Source of the DNA: Nakamurella alba
GTDB lineage: Bacteria > Actinomycetota > Actinomycetes > Mycobacteriales > Nakamurellaceae
Direction of reading: 5' to 3'
DNA: 64,000 bases
NCBI RefSeq assembly: GCF_009707545.1
Contig: NZ_WLYK01000005.1
Span: 496,001 to 560,000 of the forward strand
Positions within the stretch are counted from its first letter, which is position 1. Each line of letters opens with the position of its first letter. Position numbers and translations under genes: made by a program. Of the stretch, positions 51,886 through 60,765 are shown in pieces. The notes under the pieces are model-generated. The model ran no database searches. It had not been told where the DNA came from and was given only the letters and a program-made list of their open reading frames with translations.

Positions 51886-51938
51886 GGAGCGTATGACACC
51901 AAGCTCGGGTAAAGAAACGGGCGAACCGAACATCACAC
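51886..51938 (-). promoter_or_regulatory. Conserved upstream element of copy A
   Basis: A 53-base block read leftwards as GTGTGATGTTC(N14)CTTTACC, then GTCATACGCTCC, is shared with 55103-55155 and 57520-57572 at the same distance (about 40-45 bases) from each gene start. Conservation in non-coding DNA implies a shared promoter or operator. The spacing does not fit a standard -35/-10 pair, so its exact nature is open. Confidence 0.55.
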
Positions 51939-51946
51939 GGGAGTGG

Positions 51947-54900
51947 TCAGCGCCCGACCGTCATTGTGATCAGCGAGCCGTCGAGCTCGTTGATCACACC
52001 GCATCGCCCGGATGACGAGCAGGACACAGGGAAGTAGTTGCCGTCCGGGTCCGTGGTGCCGATGGGCAAAGGAGCACTCCACGCGGCGCCGTTGAAGATG
52101 CGCAGCCGCCCGCCAGCATCCGAGGAGATGCAGAACTGTGAAGAAGCACATCCGAGATCACCCGCGGGCAATGCGTTCGGGGCGATGCGCACGGGCGTGG
52201 TCCACGCGCCATTCCGCAGGTAGGCGGCGATGCCGGGGCCGGGTCCGGCATCCGATGCCTCGGACCCAGTGGCTATGCAGGTGCCGTCGGGCACGCATGC
52301 AACGCTGTGCAGGGCTCCGTTGGTCGACACGAGGACGGGTTCTGACCACGACGTGCCGTCCCACACGGTCGCGGCGCCGAGACCGGCAGTCGGACCGGCG
52401 TCGGTGTCGACGGTGATGGAGATGACGGCGACGCAGAATTGCGGTGAGGTACAGGAGACATCGCTGACGTAGCGCCGGATCCCGGCATCCCCTGTCGGCA
52501 GCGTCCCCTGAGCCGTCCAGTCGGTGCCGTCGTAGGTGATCCAGGAGTGGGAGCTGCTCACGCCGACACAGAACTCGGTGCCGACGCAGGAGAGCGCGTC
52601 CGGCTTACCCGAAGGGATTCGATCGGCTGACTGAGTCCAGCTCGTTCCGTCGAAGTTCCACCATCGGTAGCCGGTGGCGATGCAGTCAGCAGTGTCGGCG
52701 CAAGCGAGAAGGGTGGCGCCACCGGAGGTGTCTTGTGGATCCATCAGGAGTGGGAATAGTTCACCGTCCTCGTTCACGGACGTGTCGTATTCGAGCAGGG
52801 CCATGCAACCGTCGTCTGCGCAGGACACCGATTCCAACCGGGGTCCGGTGACCGGGAGATCCGGGCCGAGGACCTCGCCGTCCCAGAGCCGTGAGTAACG
52901 GCCATAAGTGACCATGCACTCGAAGGGGCCGAAGCACGAGATCGCACGGGCTGCGCTTCGGCCGAGGTTGGGGATACGGTCCCAGGTCGTTCCGTCGAAG
53001 ACGTAGTCGTAGTTGGGCGCTCCGTCCAATAGGCAACCTGTGGTCGACCAACAGTTGAGGCTGCCGTAGAACGGATAGATGTCATCGGTCTCCACCGGGG
53101 CGGGAACCGACCAGCGTGCACCGTCGAAAGTGCTGTAGTAACCGGGATATTCGGCGCCGGTGATCACACAGAACTGTGGGGAGAGGCATTGCAGCTCGGA
53201 GGTCAGGTAGCGGCCGAACCCGGGTGACGACGCTGCTGACCAGCTCGAGCCGTTCCAGGTGCGCATTTTCCCGTCCCGTTGGACCAGCAGACACCACGTG
53301 GAGGTCGGGCATTCCAGGTCGGCACCCTCGGCCGCGACGCTCGGCGTGGACAACGGGCCGGCGGGTGACCAGGTCAGCCCGTTGTAGCGGAACGACCGGC
53401 CGCTCGCGGCTGCCATGCAGAACGACGCCGAGGCGCAGGCCAGCTGCTCCACGATTGCGGATCCGGTGACGAGCCGGGTCGGCAGCGACCAGGTGGTGCC
53501 GGTCCATACGGCGACCGAGGAGGTTCCGGTGATGGCGGCACAGAAGGTCTTCGCCAGGCAGGTGATCTCCGAGCGCTGCACAGCCGGAAGCTGTGCGCGC
53601 CAGCGCGTGCCGTCGAACTGCTGGACCCGGACGCGATCCGATCCGAGACAGAAGTCCGCGGAGGGGCAGGACAGGAAGTCCAACCAGTCCCTGGTGCCGC
53701 CGAGCTGGACAGGTGCGTCGATCGTCGGCGCAGGGCTCAGGTCGACGTCCAGCAGGTAGCCGGAGACGTCGGCGACCAGGTCGATCGGGCCGGGGCTGTT
53801 GTTGGTCAGGACGATGCGGCGGCCCGCGCCGGTCGGCAGCAGCACGGTGGAGGAGATGCTCCGGCCGAGCGCGAAGTTGATCACCGTGGCCTTGCCCGCC
53901 CGGTCACCGTCGGGGGCGACGGCAAGGCTCCCGGACCGGGCCGGGTTCACCACGGTCAGCGCGGCGGTCACCGTCGACACCCCGGTGGCCGGAACCTTGC
54001 CCCGGCCGGTCAGGGTCGCGGTGACCGTACCGCCGGCCGGAACTCGCGCGGCGGCGGCGCCGTTGCCGGTCCGGGTGTCCAGCAGCCGTACCGGATCGAC
54101 GGTGGTCCAGCTGCCCGTGGTGGTCGGGGTGCCGGAGCGGAACCATCCGCTGCTGTCGGCAACAAGGTGCACGGTGCCGGTGCTGCGGTTGGTCAGCACC
54201 ACCTTGCCACCGGTGCCCACCGGGAGCATCGCTGTTCCCGAAATGTTCAGTCCCGCCGCGAAATTGACCACCACAGCAGCGGATCCGGGCGCACCTTTCG
54301 GGGCGATGGCCACAGTACCGGGCCTGGTCGCGCCGATGACCGTGACGGAGGAGACGACGGTGGCCACCCCGGTGGCCGGGATGCCGTTGCGGCCGGCGAC
54401 GGTCACCTCCACCGAAGCGCCCGGCGCGAGTCGTTTCGCCGGTGCGCCGATCGCCAACCGGGTGTCGAGCTGACGTGCAGGGGCGATCGGCTGGTAGCTG
54501 CCGGCCGTGCCAGCACCGGTGGACCAGTACCCGGTGGCGTCGGCGACCAGATGGATCGTGCCGGCGCTGTGGTTGGTCAGCACCACCCGGCCGTCGGTAC
54601 CGATCGGCAGCAGACTCGTCCCGGAGATGCTGCGGCCCGGACTGAAGTTGATCACGACCGCGCGGGCCGCTGCCGCCCCGGCCGGCGCGACCGACAGGGT
54701 GCCGCCGCCGGTCGGGTCGACCACGGTCAGGGCCGCGGCCACCGCAGCCACACCGGCCGCCGGGATGTCACCGCGACCGGCGATCATCACGGTGATCGAT
54801 GCGCCGGGCTCCAGCCGGGCCCTGGCCGCGCCGTTCCCTGTGCGGGTGTCCAGCAGCCGGGTAGGCGTGATCGGGGTGAATGTACCGGCGCCCTGCGGCG

Positions 54901-55060
54901 CCGCTGCCGACATGCTTGCCGGTGCCGCTACGTCCTGGGTCGTCGACGCGACGGCTACGGTCGCTGCGACCGGGGACAGACCCGCGACACCGAGGACGGC
55001 CACCAGCACCACACGGAAAGCATTGCGGCGGAACGACATGGTGCGACGCTGCGATGTCAT
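51947..55060 (-). CDS. Exported RLLDTR/propeller protein, copy B
   Basis: 1037 residues from the ATG at 55060. Signal peptide FRVVLVAVLGVAGLSPVAAT is followed by three RLLDTR modules (RLLDTRTGNGAARARLEPG, RQLDTRLAIGAPAKRLAPG, RLLDTRTGNGAAAARVPAG). The C-terminal half has 14 Cys-pair repeats in the same order as copy A, including SCFGPFEC at position 7 and SCADDGC at position 8. It is the closest relative of copy A in the window: the same residues recur at equivalent blades. The shared leader GGGGGCTCC lies immediately before the ATG. Probably secreted; ligand unknown. Confidence 0.83.
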   Translation of the reverse strand: MTSQRRTMSFRRNAFRVVLVAVLGVAGLSPVAATVAVASTTQDVAAPASMSAAAPQGAGTFTPITPTRLLDTRTGNGAARARLEPGASITVMIAGRGDIPAAGVAAVAAALTVVDPTGGGTLSVAPAGAAAARAVVINFSPGRSISGTSLLPIGTDGRVVLTNHSAGTIHLVADATGYWSTGAGTAGSYQPIAPARQLDTRLAIGAPAKRLAPGASVEVTVAGRNGIPATGVATVVSSVTVIGATRPGTVAIAPKGAPGSAAVVVNFAAGLNISGTAMLPVGTGGKVVLTNRSTGTVHLVADSSGWFRSGTPTTTGSWTTVDPVRLLDTRTGNGAAAARVPAGGTVTATLTGRGKVPATGVSTVTAALTVVNPARSGSLAVAPDGDRAGKATVINFALGRSISSTVLLPTGAGRRIVLTNNSPGPIDLVADVSGYLLDVDLSPAPTIDAPVQLGGTRDWLDFLSCPSADFCLGSDRVRVQQFDGTRWRAQLPAVQRSEITCLAKTFCAAITGTSSVAVWTGTTWSLPTRLVTGSAIVEQLACASASFCMAAASGRSFRYNGLTWSPAGPLSTPSVAAEGADLECPTSTWCLLVQRDGKMRTWNGSSWSAASSPGFGRYLTSELQCLSPQFCVITGAEYPGYYSTFDGARWSVPAPVETDDIYPFYGSLNCWSTTGCLLDGAPNYDYVFDGTTWDRIPNLGRSAARAISCFGPFECMVTYGRYSRLWDGEVLGPDLPVTGPRLESVSCADDGCMALLEYDTSVNEDGELFPLLMDPQDTSGGATLLACADTADCIATGYRWWNFDGTSWTQSADRIPSGKPDALSCVGTEFCVGVSSSHSWITYDGTDWTAQGTLPTGDAGIRRYVSDVSCTSPQFCVAVISITVDTDAGPTAGLGAATVWDGTSWSEPVLVSTNGALHSVACVPDGTCIATGSEASDAGPGPGIAAYLRNGAWTTPVRIAPNALPAGDLGCASSQFCISSDAGGRLRIFNGAAWSAPLPIGTTDPDGNYFPVSCSSSGRCGVINELDGSLITMTVGR

Positions 55061-55102
55061 GGAGCCCCCAGCTCGGTGCCCCGGTTCGTCCGGAACATGA
55101 TC

Positions 55103-55155
55103 GGAGACTACGACACAAAGCATGGGTAAAGAACCCTGCGGTCAGAACATCACGC
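55103..55155 (-). promoter_or_regulatory. Conserved upstream element of copy B
   Basis: Second copy of the 53-base block (leftward: GCGTGATGTTC, then TTCTTTACCCATGCTTTGTG, then GTAGTCTCC). It lies between the end of copy C and the start of copy B. Confidence 0.55.
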
Positions 55156-55177
55156 TGAGGTGGCAGGGTATCGACAA

Positions 55178-57478
55178 TCAGTAGGGCCATACCGATGTGG
55201 TGATGGTGTCGTCGTTGCCGTTGATCACCGCGCAGGCCTGGCCGGAGGTCGAGCAGTGGACCGCGTGTGCACCGGGTCCGTTCTGGACGCCGAGAAAGGT
55301 CGGCGTGCCCCAGTCACTGCCGTCGAAGATCGTCACTCCTGCCCGCTCGTCGACTGCGGTGCAGAAGTTGGTCGCAGCGCAGGAGATGTCCCGGATCCGG
55401 CCGATCCGGCTGTCGAGGACCGTTGGCAATGTCCACACCCCGTCGACGAGATACGTGGCGAAGCTCCGGTTGGTCGGCGCTCCGGTGGTCGCACTCACGA
55501 CAGTGCCGGTGGCGACGCAGAACTCACCGCGCGGTCGGGCGCTCACGCAGGACACCGCTTCGAGTCCACCCAGATCGCTCACGACCAGTGCCGGGGACAC
55601 CGCCGTTCCCTTCGAGATCAAAGTGACCGTGCCAACGGTCCCGGCCGCGGATCGTCTTGTGCCGGCCGCGAGGCAGTTGTCGTCGTAGAGCCCGCACGAC
55701 ATGTCCGTGATCACGCCCGCGCTGCGGGCCTGGAAGGTGTCCGGTCCCCGCCACAGATCGAACCAGCCGGTGTCGTAGTTGGCGTACTTCGCTGCCGACA
55801 CAGCGAGACAGTGTGCGGAGTTCCAGCAGTCGATCTGGTCGTAGGTGAGACCGCCCGGGAGCTCTTCGGGATCGGTCCAGCGTTCACCGTCGAACTGGGA
55901 CCAGACACCGTCGCCGATGGCGATGCAGGAGGGGCCGCACCCCACCGATCTCGCCGGGATGTTGTCGAACCGGGTCGCGACGCCGTTGTCGTACTCGACC
56001 GCGCCGCCGCCCTGCGCGACGACGGTGCACACGTGATGGATCCGCTGGTCGGGTCCGACGGGAAGATCGCAGGACACGTCGGTGAGGCCGGTGATCATGT
56101 CGCCCAACGGGTCCGGTGCGTTCCAGCCGTAAGGGAGGCCGCCACGACCATTGAGCAGGGTGTAGCCGTAGGCGTCGACGACCAGGTCGATGGGGCCTGC
56201 ACTGCGGTTGGTCAGCACCACACCGCTGCCCGCGCCGATCGGGAGCAGCGCGGAACCGGAAAAGCTCTGTCCGGCGGTGAACTGGAGGATCGTCACCGGA
56301 TCGAGCGGGCCGTCCCGCGGGTCCCGGTCCGGGGCGAGGTGTGGAGTGACGACCAGGGTGCCGCCGGCGGCCGGCGCGACCACCGACACCCCCGCGGTCA
56401 CGGTGGCGACGCCGGCGGGCGGGATGCCGCCGCGGCCCGGCAGGTATGCCAGCACCGACGCCCGCGCCGGGATGCGCAGCTTCGGGATGCCGTTGCCCGT
56501 CCTGGTGTCGAGCAGGCGCGCCGGGTCGATCGGCTCGTAGGTGCCGCGCCCTCCCGCCCGGCCGGCCAGGAACCAGCCCGTGGCGTCGGCGACCAGGTCG
56601 AGGGTGCCGTTGCTGGTGTTCGTGAGCAGCACCCGGCCCCCGGGACTGAGAGGCAGATTCGCCGTGGTGGTGATGCTCCGGCCGGCGGTGAAGTTGAGGA
56701 CCACCGCCCTCCTGCCGGGTGCGTCGGCCGCCGCCAGCGACAGGGTGCCGGTACCGGTGGGGGCGACGACGCTGACCGCTGCGGTGACGGCAGCGACGCC
56801 GGTCCGGGGAATCGTCCCGCGGCCGGCCAGGGTCACCGCGACGGTCCCGCCCGGTGCGACCCGGGTGCGCGGGGCGCCGTTGCCGGCCCGGGTGTCCAGC
56901 AGGCGGACCGGCTCGATCCTGCCGAACGCGCCGGCCACCTCCTGGGGATTGTTCCCCAGGTAGTAGCCGGTGACGTCGAGGACCAGGTCGATGGTGCCCG
57001 GACTGTTGTTCGTGAGGACCGTCTGCCCGTTGCTGACCGGCAGCACCGTGCTGCTGGAACTACTACGACCGGCGGCGAAATTAACGATGACGGCACGCTT
57101 CGTCGGCGCGGTGGGCATGGCCACGGCGAGGGTGCCGGAGGTCGTCGGGTTGACCACGCTGACCGCTGCCGTGACCGCTTTGACGTACCGCCCCGGGATG
57201 TCGTAGTACCCGGAGAACGGCACGGTGACCGAGGCTCCGGGCCGGAGCCGTGCTTTCGGCAGGACAGCGCCGGTGCGGGTGTCCGCGAATCGCATCGGGC
57301 CGAAGGGCACAAAGGCACTGTGGGCCCCGGACTCCGCCGCTGAGGCACTGGCCGGTAGCGGCACCGGCTCGGCGACGGCCGGAGTGATCGGCGCGAGCCC
57401 GGCAGCAACCATGAGAGATGTTGCGAACAGCCGGAAACCCTTGGTACGGAACGACGGAGCGCGACGGTGCGATGTCAT
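55178..57478 (-). CDS. Exported RLLDTR/propeller protein, short copy C (one propeller)
   Basis: 766 residues from the ATG at 57478. The signal peptide and three N-terminal modules are present (the first with the variant RFADTRTG), then only 7 Cys-pair repeats instead of 14. These seven align with repeats 8-14 of the long copies: repeat 1 is followed by GGAVEYDNG as repeat 8 of copies D and E is followed by DGAVKY or GGAVKY, and the last repeat ends ACAVINGNDDTITT like the end of copy D. The gene therefore lacks exactly the first set of seven. This is the clearest evidence that seven repeats form one folding unit. Confidence 0.83.
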   Translation of the reverse strand: MTSHRRAPSFRTKGFRLFATSLMVAAGLAPITPAVAEPVPLPASASAAESGAHSAFVPFGPMRFADTRTGAVLPKARLRPGASVTVPFSGYYDIPGRYVKAVTAAVSVVNPTTSGTLAVAMPTAPTKRAVIVNFAAGRSSSSSTVLPVSNGQTVLTNNSPGTIDLVLDVTGYYLGNNPQEVAGAFGRIEPVRLLDTRAGNGAPRTRVAPGGTVAVTLAGRGTIPRTGVAAVTAAVSVVAPTGTGTLSLAAADAPGRRAVVLNFTAGRSITTTANLPLSPGGRVLLTNTSNGTLDLVADATGWFLAGRAGGRGTYEPIDPARLLDTRTGNGIPKLRIPARASVLAYLPGRGGIPPAGVATVTAGVSVVAPAAGGTLVVTPHLAPDRDPRDGPLDPVTILQFTAGQSFSGSALLPIGAGSGVVLTNRSAGPIDLVVDAYGYTLLNGRGGLPYGWNAPDPLGDMITGLTDVSCDLPVGPDQRIHHVCTVVAQGGGAVEYDNGVATRFDNIPARSVGCGPSCIAIGDGVWSQFDGERWTDPEELPGGLTYDQIDCWNSAHCLAVSAAKYANYDTGWFDLWRGPDTFQARSAGVITDMSCGLYDDNCLAAGTRRSAAGTVGTVTLISKGTAVSPALVVSDLGGLEAVSCVSARPRGEFCVATGTVVSATTGAPTNRSFATYLVDGVWTLPTVLDSRIGRIRDISCAATNFCTAVDERAGVTIFDGSDWGTPTFLGVQNGPGAHAVHCSTSGQACAVINGNDDTITTSVWPY

Positions 57479-57519
57479 GGAGCCCCCCGCTCAGGAGTCC
57501 CGGCACCCGGGACCTGACT

Positions 57520-57572
57520 GGAGCGTACAACCCAAAGGCCAGGTCAAGAGCCGGACGAACAGAACATCACAC
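57520..57572 (-). promoter_or_regulatory. Conserved upstream element of copy C
   Basis: Third copy of the 53-base block (leftward: GTGTGATGTTC, then CTCTTGACC, then GTTGTACGCTCC). Copies D and E keep only the innermost GTA-GGCTCC part at the same place, so the complete element is specific to copies A-C. Confidence 0.55.
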
Positions 57573-57580
57573 GGGCGGGT

Positions 57581-60500
57581 TCACCGCACCTGGACCGTCG
57601 TGGTGATGGTGCCGTCGTTGCCGTTGATCGTGGCGCAGTTGCCGACTCCGGCGCAGGAGATCGCCTTCGCGCCGGGGTCGCCGGCCAGGCCGGTCTTCAC
57701 CGGTGCGCTCCACGCCGCGCCGTTGAAGGTCAGCACCTGGCCCTGGTTGTCGGTCGCCGCGCAGAAGGCCTGTGTGACACACGAGATGTCACGCATCGCC
57801 TTCACGCTGCTGCCGAGGGCGGCCGGTGCGGTCCACTGCCCGCCCTCCAGGTAGCTGGCGAATCCCGGTTCGTTGGACGTCGACGCACCGAAAGTGCCGA
57901 CCGCGGCGCAGAAGTCGGCGCCGGGGCAGGAGATCGACGCCAGCCCGCCCTGGTCGGTGACCAGCGTCGGGGACGACCATGCCGAGCCGTTCCACACGAT
58001 CGCGTCGCCGCGGACGACCCCGCCGCCCGAGGTGCGCTCGGTCACCGCGACGCAGCGGCTGTCGGAGGTGCAGGACAGCCCGGTGACGACACCGGACGGG
58101 ATCTGGAAGGTCTGCGACGGCGTCCAGCCGGTCCCGTTGAACACGGCATAGCCGTTGTCGGAGACCGCGAGGCAGAAGGTGGCGGTCGGGCAGGACATCG
58201 CGTTGAAGAAGGTGGCGCCGCCGATGTTCTTCGGCGCGGCCCAGCTGGTGCCGTTGAACTTCGACCAGACCCCGTACCCGACTGCGATGCAGTTGGTCGT
58301 GGTGACACAGCTGACCGCGGTGGTCGGGAAGTTCGGCACCTGGGTGGCGGTGGTGCCGACGTACTTCACCGCGCCGTCGTCGCGCGAGACCGCCAGGCAC
58401 ATGGTGCCGACGCACGAGATGTCGCTCAGGCCTTCGAGTCCGCGCTCGACGCGCAGCGGATCCGCGACGGTGCCGCCGGCCAGGAACGCCACCTCGCCGA
58501 TCGATCCGAGCGCGCAGGAGGTCGGGCCGAAGCACTCGACGGTGGTGCCTCCGTCCTCCAGCCGGTTCGCGAACGTCGACCAGGCGGTGCCGTTCCAGCC
58601 GTAGTAGTTGGTGGTGCCGTTGGCGACGCAGAAGTTGGTGGCGGAGCAGGAGATGTCGGGCGCGAGGTAGTTGCCGCCAACCGATCCGACACTGACCGGC
58701 GACGACCACGTGGTCCCGTCGAAGAAACTTGCCTTGCTGCGCTGGTTGTAGCCGATCAACGCGCAGAACTCGTCGGTGACACAGGAGATCGCGTCGGTCC
58801 GCAGCCCGGTGCCGGCCGCGGTGGGTGCACTCCAGGTACCGCTGTCGTAGGTGACGTAGCGGTCACCGGCGTCGATCGCCACGCAGAAGTTGACGGTGGC
58901 GCAGGAGATGTCGGACATCGGGGTCGCGGCGTTCGCCTGGTTGTCGATGCGCACGCCGCTGCCCCAACTCGTGCCGGTGTACTTGTACGCATAACCGGCC
59001 GGGTCGACGGCGGTGCAGAAAGTCGACGACACGCAGGAGATGGCGGAGGTGCCGGCCAGCGTTGGCGCCGGGCTGAGCGTGGTGCGGGTCCAGCTGGTGC
59101 CGTTCCAGATCGCCGCACGGCCGGAGCCGACGGCGGCGCAGAAGTTGGTGGCAGTGCAGTCGATGTCGTCGTATCCGACGCCAGCAGCTGGGTGTGCCAG
59201 GTGCCGTCGTAGCGCAGGGTGCGGACGCCGTCGGTGGCCATGCAGAACGCGGTGGAGGTGCACGAGACCGAGCGCAGGTCGCCGAGCGGGTGGTAGACCG
59301 GGTCCGGCGTGTCCCAGGTGGGCGTGGCGGTGAGGTCGATGTCCAGGTCGTAGCCGGTGACGTCGGCGACCAGGTCGATCGGGCCGGTGCTGTTGTTGGT
59401 CAGCACCACGCCGCCGCCGGCGCCAACCGGCAGCAGCGCTGTGCTGGAGATGCCCTGCGCCGCAGCGAAGTTGATGACCACGGCGCGCTTGGTCGGGTTG
59501 CCGTTCGGGGCGACGGACAGGGTGCCGCCGGCCGCGGGCGACACGACGGTCAGCGCCGCGGCGACGGTCGAGACCCCGGTCGCAGGGATACCGCCGCGAC
59601 CGGTGAAGGTGACGTTGATCGAGGCGCGGGCGGGGAGCCGGACCTGGGCGGTGCCGTTGCCGGTACGGGTGTCGAGCAGGCGCACCGGGTCGATCGGGCC
59701 GTAGGTGCCGTTGCCGGTCGGGGCACCGGCACGGTAGTACCCGGTGGTATCGGCCACGACGTCGATGGTGCCGCCACTGTTGTTGGTGAACAGCACCTTT
59801 CCGTCGGTACCGACCGGCAGCAGGGCGGTGCTGGAGATGCTCCTGCCGGCGGTGAAGTTGATGACGACCGCCCGCTTGCCGGGCGCCCCGTTGGGTGCGA
59901 CGGACAGTGTGCCGGGCTTGACCGGGCCGACCACGGTCAGCGCCGCGGCCACGGTGGAGACGTTCGACGCCGGGATGTTGCCGCGGCCGGTGAGCGTGAC
60001 GGCGATGGTGGCGCCGGGCGCGAGCTTGGTCTTCGGGGTGCCGTTGCCCGTGCGGGTGTCGATCAGCCGGACCGGGTCGATCGGGCCGAAAGCGCCTGCG
60101 GTGGTGGGGGTGCCGGAGCGGTAGTAGCCGGTGGTGTCGGCGACTAGGTCGATGGTGCCCCCGCTGTTGTTGGTGAAGACGACCTTGCCGCCGGTGCCGA
60201 TCGGCAGGAACGCCGTACTGGAGATGCCCTGCTTCGGGCCGAAGTTGATGATCACCGCGCGCTTCGTCGGCTTGCCGTTCGGTGCGATCGACAGGGTGCC
60301 GCTGCCGGACGGCGTCACCACGGTGACCGCGGCGACCACGGTCGAGACGTTGGTGGTCGGGATGCCTCCGCGGCCGGTGAAGGTGACGGTGATGGACGCG
60401 CCGGGGGCGAGCCGGGCCTTCGGCGCGCCGTTGCCGGTGCGGGTGTCGAGCAGCCGGACCGGGTCGATCGGCCCGAACGCGCCCGCCTGGGTGGGCGCTG

Positions 60501-60651
60501 CCTGGACGGTCGGTGTCTGCGTGGCAGGGGCCTGCGGTGCGGGAGCCGCGCTCGCGACCGCGCCGATGAGCGACCCCAACCCGATGGCCAACACCGCCGA
60601 GGTGAGCAGCGAGCCCCACCGGACGGATCGTGCGCGACGGTGCACAGACAT
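57581..60651 (-). pseudogene. Exported RLLDTR/propeller protein, copy D, frameshifted
   Basis: The N-terminal half (signal peptide, three RLLDTR modules, first Cys-pair repeat VSCTSTAFC) runs in one frame from the ATG at 60651, and the rest (repeats 2-14, from DIDCTATNFC) continues in another frame to the stop at 57581. The switch falls at about 59181, where leftward sequence CTGCTGGCGTCGGA would restore YDGTWHTQLL-GVGYDDIDC if one more G were present in the GG run. The other copies have no such break. It is either a one-base deletion that truncates the protein or a sequencing error; coding quality on both sides is high, so any loss would be recent. Confidence 0.85.
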
Positions 60652-60765
60652 GCGGTCCCCTGATCGACAGAACCCGGTGACGCCGGGTCGACGTCGCGGG
60701 AGCCTATACCGGACAAACGGGACGGAGCGGGCCTCGATCGGGTGCTTCCGGTCCTCGCTGCGTGG

